A DNA stretch of 64,000 nucleotides from assembly GCA_035266225.1 (NCBI GenBank), contig DATFNV010000128.1, positions 12,448-76,447 on the forward strand, written 5' to 3'. Positions within the stretch are counted from its first letter, which is position 1, and every line of letters begins with the position of its first letter. This document shows, piece by piece, positions 7,451 to 15,590 of this stretch. Below the pieces are notes generated by a model. It saw only the letters and a list, made by a program, of their open reading frames with translations, was not told the origin of the DNA and did not search any database. The position numbers and the translations under genes are program-made. Source of the stretch: DATFNV01 sp035266225. Its GTDB lineage: Bacteria > Planctomycetota > Planctomycetia > Gemmatales > Gemmataceae.

Positions 7451-10400
7451 ATGCGCACACGGTCGCCGTCTCTGCTGCCGCTGCTCGGCGCGCTGTTGCT
7501 CCTCGCCGGTCCCGCCCGGGCCGAGCCGGACCTGCGCGACACGCGCCTGCTGGCCCAACCCGCCGTCAGCGAAAGCCACGTCGCCTTCGTCTACGCCGAC
7601 GACCTCTGGGTCGCCGACCTCGACGGCAAGAACGTCCGCCGCCTCACGACCGACCCCGGCGTCGAGTCGCACCCCGTCTTCTCGCCCGACGGCCAGACCA
7701 TCGCCTTCAGCGCCCAGTACGACGGCAATATCGACGTCTACACCATCCCCGTCAGCGGCGGCTCGCCGAAGCGCCTCACCTCCCACCCCGCCGCCGACGT
7801 CGTCCGCGGCTGGACGCCCGACGGCAGCGCCGTCCTCTTCTCGTCGCCGCGCAACGCCTCCAACAACCGCCACACGCAGCTGTTCACGGTGCCCGTCGCC
7901 AGCGGCATGCCGACGCAGCTGCCGATCCCCTACGGCGTCGAGGCGTCCTACTCGCCCGACGGCGAGTCCATCGCCTACTGCCCGCTGGCCGACCACAGCC
8001 AGCAGTGGAAACACTACCGCGGCGGCACCCACGGCCGCATCTGGGTCTACCGCTGCAAGGACCACGCCGTCGAACAGGTGCCGCAGCCGGAGGGGCGCTG
8101 CAACGACCTTTCCCCGCAGTGGGTCGGCAAACTCATCTACTTCCGCTCCGACCGCAACGGCGAGTACAACCTGTTCGCCTACGACCCGGTGACGAAGAAG
8201 GTGAAGCAGCTCACCGACCACAAGGACTTCCCCGTGGTCGCGCTGGGCTCGGGCGGCGGCCGGATCGTCTACGAACAGGCCGGTTACCTGCACCTCTACG
8301 ACACCGAAAAGGAGACGTCCACCCGCCTGAAGATCGGCGTGGCGACCGACCTCGGCGAGGCCCGGCCGCGCTTTGTCAAGGGGGCGAAGTACGTCCGGGG
8401 CGCCGGCGTTTCGCCGTCCGGGGCCCGGGCCGTCTTCGACTTCCGCGGCGACATCGTCACCGTCCCGGCCGAGAAGGGCGACCCGCGCAACCTCACCGAA
8501 ACCCCCGGCGTTCACGAGCGCGCGCCGTCCTGGTCGCCCGACGGCCGTTCCGTCGCCTACTTCTCCGACGAGGGCGGCGAGTACCGCCTGCACGTCCGCG
8601 CCGCCGACGGCAAGGGCGCGGCAAAGGTCTACGACCCCAAGGGCGCCGGCTTCTACGCGCAACCGACCTGGTCGCCCGATAGCAAGAAGATTTCCTACGT
8701 CGATAATTCGCAGTCGCTCTTCTGGATCGACCTGACCGACGGCAAGGTGCGGAAGGTGGCCTCGGAGCCGCAGTACGGCCCGGAGGGGCTGGGGGCCCTG
8801 CGGCCGGCCTGGTCGCCCGACTCGCGCTGGATCGTTTACGCCCTGGGCAACAAGGCATCTTATCGCACCGTTTACGCCTACGACACCACCGCCGAGAAGG
8901 CGCGGGCCATCACCGACGGCCTGAGCGACGCCACCGACCCGGTCTTCGACGCCGGCGGCAAGTACCTCTACTTCCTCGCCTCGACCGACGCCGGCCCGGT
9001 CAACCAGTGGTTCGCCCAGTCCAGCGCCGACATGCGCCCCCACCGCTCGATCTACCTCGTCGTGCTGAAGAAGGGCGAGAAGTCGCCGCTGGCCAAGGAG
9101 AGCGACGAGGAGAAGCCGAAGGAGGACAAGCCGAAGGAGGACAAGCCGACCGACAAACCGGGCGACAAGCCCGAGAAGGCCAGGGCCGAGGCGGTCGTCA
9201 TCGACTTCGACGGCATCGACCAGCGCATCCTCGCCCTGCTGGACCCGGCCGGCGACCTGCACAGCCTGCAGGCCGGCGCCGCCGGGCAGGTCTTCTTCCT
9301 GGAGTCCCCGGAGCGGCCCGAGGGCGGCCCCGGCGCCGCCCTGAAGCGTTTCGACCTCAGCAAGCGCAAGGCCGAAACCGTGCTGTCGGGCCTGGGGCGC
9401 TACCTGCTGACCGGCGACGGCAAGAAGGCCCTCGTCTTCGCCCCGCCGGAGAGTTGGTCGATCGTCGAGGTGACCAACACGCCGGCGCCCGGCAAGGGGA
9501 AGCTGGACGTCGCCGCCATCGAGGTGCGCATCGACCCGCGCGCCGAGTGGGAGCAGATCTTCGGCGAGGCGTGGCGCGTCAACCGCGACTACTTCTACGA
9601 CCCGCACATGCACGGCGCCGACTGGCCGGCCATGCGCAAGAAGTACGCCCAGTTCCTGCCGCACCTGGCGACCCGCGGCGACCTCGACCGTGTCATCCGC
9701 TGGATGCTCAGCGAACTGGCGGTCGGCCACAGTTACCTCATCCCCGGCGAGCGCCCGCACGAGGCCAGGACGGTCCCCGGCGGGCTGCTCGGTGCGGATT
9801 ACGAGATCGCCAACGGGCGCTATCGCTTCGCCAAGGTCTACGGCGGGCTGAACTCGAGCCCCGAGCTGCGCGCGCCGCTGACGGCCCCCGGCGTGGACGT
9901 CAAGGCCGGCGAGTACCTGCTCGCCGTCCGCGGCAAGGAGCTGAAACCGCCGGCCGAGGTGTACTCATTGTTCGAGAACACCGCGAAGAAGAGCGTCGAG
10001 ATCACCGTCGGCCCGAACACGGACGGCAGCGGCAGCCGCACCGTCACCGTCGAACCGCTCGCGAGCGAGTCGGCCCTGCGCAACCGCGACTGGGTCGAGG
10101 GCAACCTGAAGAAGGTCCATCAGGCGACGGACGGCCGGGTGGCTTACGTCTACGTGCCCAACACGGCCGGCCTGGGGCACGCCTATTTCAAGCGCTACTT
10201 CTTCCCGCAGGGCGACAAGGAAGCGATCATCGTCGACGAGCGCTTCAACGGCGGCGGTCAGGTGGCCGATTACTACATCGACCACCTGCGGCGGCCGTTC
10301 ACGGCGATGTGGGCGACGCGCTACGGCGAGGACATCAAGACGCCCGGCGCCGCCATCCACGGGCCGAAGGTGATGCTCATCGACGAGACGGCCGGCTCAG

Positions 10401-10735
10401 GCGGCGACCTGCTGCCGTGGATGTTTCGCCAGTACAAGCTCGGCCCGCTGGTCGGCAAGCGCACCTGGGGCGGGCTGGTCGGCATGCTTGGCTTCCCGGA
10501 ATTGATGGACGGCGCCCGGGTGACGGCGCCGAACCTGGCCTTCTGGACGCCGGAGGAGGGCTTCGGCGTGGAGAACGTCGGCGTGCCGCCGGACGTCGAG
10601 GTCGAGCAACTCCCCGCCGACGTGATCGCCGGCAAGGATCCACAGCTAGAAAAGGCGATCGCGCTGGTGATGAAAGAGCTGGAGAAGAAGCCGGCCCGGC
10701 CGAAGCGCCCGCCGTACCCTGACAGGGCGAAGTAA
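7451..10735 (+). CDS. Tricorn-like protease (S41 family) with beta-propeller domains
   Basis: 1094 aa with signal peptide LLPLLGALLLLAGPARA. Residues 25-540 are TolB/WD40-like propeller blades (repeated SPDG, for example VFSPDGQTIAFSAQYDG and WSPDGRSVAYFSDEGG). A charged low-complexity linker (about 550-575, repeats of PKEDK) leads to the protease half: core domain C1 (about 690-770), PDZ (about 780-860) and the C2/S41 domain (about 880-1070). Candidate catalytic residues are His760 in AVGHSY, Ser983 in TAGSGGD and Glu1041 in GVENVGVPPD, matching the tricorn His/Ser/Glu arrangement. Archaeal tricorn degrades proteasome-derived peptides; the bacterial homologue is probably periplasmic here, judging from the signal peptide. 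Monocistronic. Confidence 0.94.
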   Translation: MRTRSPSLLPLLGALLLLAGPARAEPDLRDTRLLAQPAVSESHVAFVYADDLWVADLDGKNVRRLTTDPGVESHPVFSPDGQTIAFSAQYDGNIDVYTIPVSGGSPKRLTSHPAADVVRGWTPDGSAVLFSSPRNASNNRHTQLFTVPVASGMPTQLPIPYGVEASYSPDGESIAYCPLADHSQQWKHYRGGTHGRIWVYRCKDHAVEQVPQPEGRCNDLSPQWVGKLIYFRSDRNGEYNLFAYDPVTKKVKQLTDHKDFPVVALGSGGGRIVYEQAGYLHLYDTEKETSTRLKIGVATDLGEARPRFVKGAKYVRGAGVSPSGARAVFDFRGDIVTVPAEKGDPRNLTETPGVHERAPSWSPDGRSVAYFSDEGGEYRLHVRAADGKGAAKVYDPKGAGFYAQPTWSPDSKKISYVDNSQSLFWIDLTDGKVRKVASEPQYGPEGLGALRPAWSPDSRWIVYALGNKASYRTVYAYDTTAEKARAITDGLSDATDPVFDAGGKYLYFLASTDAGPVNQWFAQSSADMRPHRSIYLVVLKKGEKSPLAKESDEEKPKEDKPKEDKPTDKPGDKPEKARAEAVVIDFDGIDQRILALLDPAGDLHSLQAGAAGQVFFLESPERPEGGPGAALKRFDLSKRKAETVLSGLGRYLLTGDGKKALVFAPPESWSIVEVTNTPAPGKGKLDVAAIEVRIDPRAEWEQIFGEAWRVNRDYFYDPHMHGADWPAMRKKYAQFLPHLATRGDLDRVIRWMLSELAVGHSYLIPGERPHEARTVPGGLLGADYEIANGRYRFAKVYGGLNSSPELRAPLTAPGVDVKAGEYLLAVRGKELKPPAEVYSLFENTAKKSVEITVGPNTDGSGSRTVTVEPLASESALRNRDWVEGNLKKVHQATDGRVAYVYVPNTAGLGHAYFKRYFFPQGDKEAIIVDERFNGGGQVADYYIDHLRRPFTAMWATRYGEDIKTPGAAIHGPKVMLIDETAGSGGDLLPWMFRQYKLGPLVGKRTWGGLVGMLGFPELMDGARVTAPNLAFWTPEEGFGVENVGVPPDVEVEQLPADVIAGKDPQLEKAIALVMKELEKKPARPKRPPYPDRAK

Positions 10736-10750
10736 TGAGGTGCAGACCCC

Positions 10751-10812
10751 AAGGACTTCGCCGCTTGCGGCTTCGCAGGAAGGATTGCGAAGCCGCAAGC
10801 GGCGAAGTCCTT
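10751..10812. repeat. Family B palindrome between convergent genes
   Basis: 27-bp perfect arms: AAGGACTTCGCCGCTTGCGG continuing CTTCGCA, and the inverse at 10786-10812. The core GCCGCTTGCGGCTTCGCA is the family B signature found at eight or more gene ends in this window. It lies 15 bp after the tricorn stop and just before the stop of the leftward tectonin gene. Confidence 0.9.
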
Positions 10813-10826
10813 GTTGTTACGGTTTC

Positions 10827-12245
10827 TTACAAGCCGAAGGTGAGGTGGCTGAAGCCGTCGTTGCTGAGGAGCGTCACGGTCCGGCCGGCCGCCCCGTTGC
10901 TCACCTGCCGGGCCCCGCTGGCAGCGACCAGGACGGTCGGGTCGCCGCTCACCACAGCCAGGTTCGCGATCGAGGCGCCCTGGGCATTTGAAACATGCCA
11001 CCCACCGGAGCCGTCCTGCCAGACGGTGCAGGTGTGAATATCGACGCCGGAGATGGTGAGCAGGTTGCCCGCCGCATCCAGCACGTACGCGGTGCTGTTG
11101 TCGTCCTCCACTTCCTGGGCCGCGGGGCCAGGCGGCGCGTACGTGACGGGCGGGTTGGCGTACCCCCGGGCGACGTTGAGATAGCCCACCTCGCTGCGTT
11201 GGGAAGCACCTGGCGCCACCCAGGTAAAATAGAACCCAGACGTACTGTTCCAACCCCACTGCCCGCCCTGAACCACCTCGATCCAGTACCCGGTCGTGCT
11301 GGTAGACCAGGTCCACTTCACGAGGCTGTTGCTTCCGCTGAGCCAGTAGTACCAGGAGTCACTGAAGTTGCCTGCCCCGTCGCTGACTTGGATCCACAGC
11401 ATGGAGTCGCCCGCGCCCGCCTGCAACCCCAGTTGGTAGCCGCCCGGGGCTAGCCCGGTTGCCCCGGGGGGGAGCGGCGACAGGAACTGACCCTTGGCCC
11501 CGGTGATCTCCGTCCAGACACCCTTATCGTACTCCCACCGCGCGCCCCCGGCGTCCTTCAGATAGACTTCGTTGCGACCCTGGGCGTCGGTCCCCAGCCC
11601 GAACGCGACGCCGGCCTTGCCGGTGTTCGTCCAGGCCTTCGTCGCCGCGTCGTACACCCAGAGCGTGCCCTTGCCGTCGAGCCCGAAGACCTGCCCCTGG
11701 GCCGCCTGGATCGACGTCAGCTGGCCGCCGGTATTCAGCCACTTGCCCTGGTCGTACACCCAGACGCTGGTGTCCGACTTCTGCAGGAACACTGTGTCCG
11801 GCCCGGTGGCGCTGAACTTGCCGACCACGAAGGACGTGCCCGACTGGCCGGTATTCCGCCAGCCGTTCTTCAGCGAGTAGAAGTAGAGCTCTCCCTTGCC
11901 GTCCAGGCCGTAGACCTCTCCCTGCCCGGCGTGGAAGGAGGCGAGCTGGCCGCCGGTGTTCACCCAGGTCTTCTGGGCCGTGTAGCACCAGATGGTGTTG
12001 TCCGCGACCTGCAGGAAGGCGACGTCTTTGCCCTGGTCGTCCCGCCCCACCGAGAAGGATTTGCCCATGCGGCCGGTGTCGGTCCACTGCTTGGTGGTGC
12101 TGTTCCAGGCGCACAGTTCGCCGCGGCCGTCCAGGCCGAAGACCTCGCCCTGGCCCGCCTGGATCAACTTCAGGGAGCCTTTGGTGCTGATCGGACCCTT
12201 CTGGTCGATTTCGACGACGCTGAGGTCCGTCATCTGGGCGAACAC
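10827..12245 (-). CDS. Tectonin-type beta-propeller protein, probably 5'-truncated
   Basis: Five imperfect repeats of about 52 residues with the pattern D.VFLQ..D.SVW.Y..G.W.NTGG.L.SI.AGQGQVFGLDGKG.L, as in tectonin/TECPR propellers and similar bacterial fibre-binding repeats. The C-terminal 200 residues are Trp-rich (WIQVSDGAGNFSDSWYYWL, GYWIEVVQGGQWGW), suggesting a carbohydrate- or surface-binding module. No Met with a ribosome site and no signal peptide is found. The first repeat already begins at VDQVFAQMTDLSV, upstream of the only good ATG (12233). GTG 12245 is the nearest start, and the frame continues upstream with non-protein-like sequence. It could be a decayed gene or a protein with an unusual start. 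Confidence 0.6.
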   Translation of the reverse strand: MFAQMTDLSVVEIDQKGPISTKGSLKLIQAGQGEVFGLDGRGELCAWNSTTKQWTDTGRMGKSFSVGRDDQGKDVAFLQVADNTIWCYTAQKTWVNTGGQLASFHAGQGEVYGLDGKGELYFYSLKNGWRNTGQSGTSFVVGKFSATGPDTVFLQKSDTSVWVYDQGKWLNTGGQLTSIQAAQGQVFGLDGKGTLWVYDAATKAWTNTGKAGVAFGLGTDAQGRNEVYLKDAGGARWEYDKGVWTEITGAKGQFLSPLPPGATGLAPGGYQLGLQAGAGDSMLWIQVSDGAGNFSDSWYYWLSGSNSLVKWTWSTSTTGYWIEVVQGGQWGWNSTSGFYFTWVAPGASQRSEVGYLNVARGYANPPVTYAPPGPAAQEVEDDNSTAYVLDAAGNLLTISGVDIHTCTVWQDGSGGWHVSNAQGASIANLAVVSGDPTVLVAASGARQVSNGAAGRTVTLLSNDGFSHLTFGL

Positions 12246-12507
12246 CTGATCGACCCGGCCGGTGGCGGCGCTCGCTACCCTCGCGCATTTGCTGCTTGCC
12301 CGCGTGGCAACCGGGGGGGGTAGAATGTGACCTGCCAGAGAGGGTAACGCGGGCGCCTCACGAGAACGGTAAGGGCAGGTCGCAACGCCGTTTGCCTTCA
12401 CCGCCCTTCTTGCGCCGGAGTGTCTTGCTCTCGCAGCGTACACACGCGTGGCTGCCGCCTGTCCGGCACGCCTCCGATGGCGCTACTCAGCCCACGAGGA
12501 TTCCCCG

Positions 12508-13281
12508 ATGACCGCTCTCGATCGTCCGAACGCCTCCACCCCGAAAACCGTCCTCGGCCTCGCCGAATTCCTCGGGGGGCTGAAGTTGCGGGGCGCGCTC
12601 CCCCCACTCGCGCTGGAAATGATCGCGGACAAGATCACCCGGACCGCGGCGGCGGAAGCGGGCCTGACGGTGAGCGCCGACGAGCTGCAGGGCGCGGCCG
12701 ACCTCTTCCGCCGGCGCCACGGGTTGACCCGGGGCGACCAGGCGCGCGACTGGCTGCGGTCCTCCGGCATGACCGTGGAGGACTTCGAGACGCGGCTGGA
12801 GGGCGAACTGCTCGCCAGGAAGTTCAAGGACCACCTGGCCGAGGGTCGCCTGGAGGGGCACTTCGCCCGGAACCGCGACCGCTACGCGCGCGCCCGCTTG
12901 AGTCGGATCCTGGTCGCCTCGGAAGGCGAGGCCCGCGAGGTCAGGAGCCAGCTCGACACGGAAGGCCGCGACTTCGCGGAGCTGGCGCGCGAGCATTCGC
13001 TCGACCAGGCGTCCCGCCCCGTCGGCGGCCGGCTGGGGACCGTCAGCCGCGAGCACCTGCCCGCGTCTCTGGCGGAGGCGGTTTTCGCCGCCCGTGATGG
13101 GGACGTGGTCGGCCCCTTGCCCACGCCGCGCGGCTTCGCCCTGTTCCGCGTCGAGGAACACGTCGCCCCCGCGCTGGACGACCCGACGCGCGAGCAGATC
13201 CGCGAGGAACTGTACCTGGCCTGGCTCGGCGAACAGGTCCGCGGCTTTCACCTGGAGACGGAGCGTCCGGAGTCGGCGTGA
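12508..13281 (+). CDS. PpiC/SurA-like peptidyl-prolyl isomerase
   Basis: 257 aa from ATG 12508 (CGAGGA ribosome site at 12494-12499). Residues 1-125 form a helical SurA-like chaperone region (GLAEFLGGLKLRGALPPLALEMIAD). Residues 128-225 are a parvulin domain: ARLSRILVAS, AREVRSQLDTEGRDFAELAREHSLDQAS, GGRLGTVSREHLP, AVFAARDGDVVGPLPTPRGFALFRVEE. There is no signal peptide, so it probably acts in the cytoplasm. It lies 186 bp upstream of the cNMP-C39 gene. Similar isomerase plus C39/cNMP exporter pairs are known beside type I export genes in cyanobacteria, which suggests a role in preparing or chaperoning an exported peptide or protein; that role is inference. Confidence 0.87.
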   Translation: MTALDRPNASTPKTVLGLAEFLGGLKLRGALPPLALEMIADKITRTAAAEAGLTVSADELQGAADLFRRRHGLTRGDQARDWLRSSGMTVEDFETRLEGELLARKFKDHLAEGRLEGHFARNRDRYARARLSRILVASEGEAREVRSQLDTEGRDFAELAREHSLDQASRPVGGRLGTVSREHLPASLAEAVFAARDGDVVGPLPTPRGFALFRVEEHVAPALDDPTREQIREELYLAWLGEQVRGFHLETERPESA

Positions 13282-13467
13282 CGGGTGCGGCGGCACTCCC
13301 CCACCACCTCCCCCTTTGGTGGCCTCCCCTCGGCTGGGCCCACTATTCTGATCTTTCCTTTCCCCCCGGCGGGGTTGCTTCCGCTGGGAACGACAGCGGC
13401 GATCGTCGGCCGCGCGGCACCGCAGCCGCGTGGGCTCGATGGGAACGTCCTGGTTGGAACTCGTGTG

Positions 13468-14688
13468 ATGCAACCGCTGCAAGCCGTCCGTCGCTACCCG
13501 CTCTTCGCCCTGCTTCCCTCGGACTGGCTGGCGGCGTGGCTGGCGTCCGGCGAGGAGCTGAGCCTCGCGGTCGGCGACACCCTGTGTCGAGAGGGGGAGC
13601 GCGGCCCGTGGCTCTACGTGGTGCAGGACGGGCGCGTCCGGGTGCTACGGCAGGCGAAGGAGGGGGGTGAGATTTCATTTGGCACGCTCACTCCGGGCGA
13701 CGTCCTCGGCGAGTACGGCTTGTTGCCCCCGGGCCTGGTCCCCGTTACCTGCCGGGCGGCGACGCGGGCGCAGGTCCTGCAAGTGCGGCTCACGCGGCTG
13801 CGCGCCGAGCTGGCCCGCCATCCCGAGGTGGTGCGCAGCCTGCGGGCCTGGCTGCGCCTGCACAGCCTGGTGAACTACCTGCGTCAGAAGGTCTTTCTGG
13901 GAGTGATGTCCGCGTCGTCCTTCCTGCCGCTGCTCGATCACTGCCGCCCCGGCCATTACCCGGCCGGCCGGACGATCCAGGCCGAGGGTCTGGCCGGCGA
14001 CCGCTGGTTCTTCATCAAGAGCGGCGCCGTGGACGTCCTGGCCGGCCCGGGAGAAGCGCCCGTCCGGCTCGGGGCTGGCGACTCGTTTGGGGAACGCGCC
14101 CTGGCAGGAGAGGCCGGACTGGCGCCGGTCGTGGCCGTCGAGGATGCGGAATGCCTGGGCCTGGCGCGCGAACACTTCCTCCAGCCGAGCGAGGGCGAGG
14201 GGGCCGTGGGGCCGCAGACGGCGCTGGCCAGGGACGTGCCGCCGCAGCTGCTTCCCTACCCCTGGGTGGGGCAGCGCGACGAGCGCGAATGCGGGGCGGC
14301 CTCGTTGCTGATGGTCCTGCGCCTGCACGGCCGGCCCGGATCGCTCGACGCCCTCCGCGCGCTGCTGCCGCTCGACGAGCGGGGCTGCAACGTACTGGCC
14401 CTCCGGCAACTCGGCGAGTCGCAGGGCTTTCGCGCTGAGGCGGTGCGCATCGGCCTGGAGCAACTGGCCGACGCCAGCCTGCCGGCGGTGGCCCACGGCG
14501 CCGGCGGGCACTACGTCGTCATTTTTGCCCTCCAAACCGCGGGGGTGGTGGTCGGCGACCCCGCCCGCGGCGTGGTGGTGCAGGGCCGGGAGGAGTTTCG
14601 ACAGTTCTGGTCCGGTAACCTGCTGCTGCTTTCTCCCCCCCGCGAATGGTCCAGCCGCGCCACCAGCACCTCGTGGGTGATCCGTTGA
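13468..14688 (+). CDS. Double cyclic-nucleotide-binding protein with C39 peptidase domain, no ABC transporter
   Basis: 406 aa from ATG 13468. The first cNMP-binding-like domain is at about 10-130 (LFALLPSDWLAAWL, GERGPWLYVVQDGRVRVLRQA, TPGDVLGEYGLL); the second is at about 150-255 (FLPLLDHCRPGHYPAGRTI, DRWFFIKSGAVDVL, GAGDSFGERALAGE). A C39 domain follows with a complete catalytic set: Gln and Cys275 in GQRDERECGAASLL, His348 in GGHYVVI and Asp364 in VVGDPARG. In bacteriocin/haemolysin exporters this arrangement precedes ABC membrane and ATPase domains. Here the frame ends 30 residues after the C39 fold (SSRATSTSWVIR) and a long palindrome begins 17 bp later, so the exporter part is missing or was never present. 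Confidence 0.88.
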   Translation: MQPLQAVRRYPLFALLPSDWLAAWLASGEELSLAVGDTLCREGERGPWLYVVQDGRVRVLRQAKEGGEISFGTLTPGDVLGEYGLLPPGLVPVTCRAATRAQVLQVRLTRLRAELARHPEVVRSLRAWLRLHSLVNYLRQKVFLGVMSASSFLPLLDHCRPGHYPAGRTIQAEGLAGDRWFFIKSGAVDVLAGPGEAPVRLGAGDSFGERALAGEAGLAPVVAVEDAECLGLAREHFLQPSEGEGAVGPQTALARDVPPQLLPYPWVGQRDERECGAASLLMVLRLHGRPGSLDALRALLPLDERGCNVLALRQLGESQGFRAEAVRIGLEQLADASLPAVAHGAGGHYVVIFALQTAGVVVGDPARGVVVQGREEFRQFWSGNLLLLSPPREWSSRATSTSWVIR

Positions 14689-14705
14689 CTGTGACGGAGC
14701 GGTTC

Positions 14706-14779
14706 GTGCGACACAAGCCCAACGCGCCAGCGAGGGAGAGCCGTCGAACCCTCGCTGGCGCGTCGGGCTTGTGTCGCAC
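14706..14779. repeat. Family D palindrome after the C39 gene
   Basis: 31-bp arms with one mismatch (GTGCGACACAAGCCCAACGC continuing GCCAGCGAGGG, inverse at 14749-14779) around a 12-bp loop. Position 17 bp after the C39 stop suggests a terminator; it may also mark the point where the gene was cut. Confidence 0.85.
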
Positions 14780-14906
14780 GCCACTCGTTACGAAACAACA
14801 CCCGCGCCCCGTTTGGTGCCAGGAGCGGCCCCCGCTGGCGACGGCCTCGATTCGGAGGTATCATCAGTGCTGGTTTCCGAACGAGGAGATGGCGAGGGCC
14901 GGGGCC

Positions 14907-15530
14907 ATGGCCGACCAATCGACCGCACACCTCCAGCGCTGCCTGGAGCGTCTGCGGGCGGGAGATAGCACGGCGCGCGCCGAGTTGCTCAACAGCGCCT
15001 GCGAGCGCCTCCAGCGATTGACGCACAAGATGCTTCAGGATTACCCGCGCGTGCGCCGGTGGGAGGAAACAGGCGACGTGTGTCAGAACGCCCTCATCCG
15101 CTTGTGCCGCACCCTGGAGACGATATCCCCCGAGTCGGTCCGCGACTTTTATCGGTTGGCCGCCCTCCAGGTGCGGCGCGAACTGATCGACCTGGCCCGC
15201 CACTGGTACGGCCCCGAGGGAGTGGGCGCCAACCACGCCAGCCAGGCTGGGACGACCGCCGCGGAGAGCGGGTCACGGACACCGCTCCACGAACCGGCGG
15301 ACAATGCCGCCGACCCCGAGCAACTGGCCCTATGGACGGAGTTCCATTGCCAGGCCGGCTCCCTGCCCGACGACGCGCGCGAAGTCTTCGACCTCATCTG
15401 GTACCAGGGGCTCACCCAGATGGAGGCGGCCGAGGTCATCGGGGTTTCCGATCGGACCGTGAAGAGCCGCTGGCGGGCGGCGCGGCTGGCCCTCTGCCGT
15501 GCGCTGGGGGGCACCCTGCCCGGAGAGTGA
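14907..15530 (+). CDS. ECF-type RNA polymerase sigma factor
   Basis: 207 aa from ATG 14907 (GAGGG at 14894-14898); an ATG at 14889 in frame is an alternative. Region 2 is seen in LLNSACERLQRLTHKMLQDYPRVRRWEETGDVCQNALIRLCRTL and region 4 in LPDDAREVFDLIWYQGLTQM followed by EAAEVIGVSDRTVKSRWRAA, the helix-turn-helix that reads the -35 element. A 50-residue linker carries a low-complexity insertion (GTTAAESGSRTP). It belongs to the planctomycete ECF type that is encoded with Ser/Thr kinases rather than anti-sigma factors. The kinase gene follows after 60 bp, so the pair is probably one operon and phosphorylation may control sigma activity (inference). Confidence 0.92.
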   Translation: MADQSTAHLQRCLERLRAGDSTARAELLNSACERLQRLTHKMLQDYPRVRRWEETGDVCQNALIRLCRTLETISPESVRDFYRLAALQVRRELIDLARHWYGPEGVGANHASQAGTTAAESGSRTPLHEPADNAADPEQLALWTEFHCQAGSLPDDAREVFDLIWYQGLTQMEAAEVIGVSDRTVKSRWRAARLALCRALGGTLPGE

Positions 15531-15590
15531 GCCGTCCGCGCCGCAAGGCCAGGGCGGCCGACGCCCGGGGCCGTTGGGAGAGCAGTCGCG

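Noticed and set aside
6380..9760. Open frame of more than 1100 codons antisense to the tricorn-like gene
   Set aside because: Val/Gly/Arg-rich shadow frame running across the tricorn gene, a promoter region and the subtilisin gene; no domain and no start signal.
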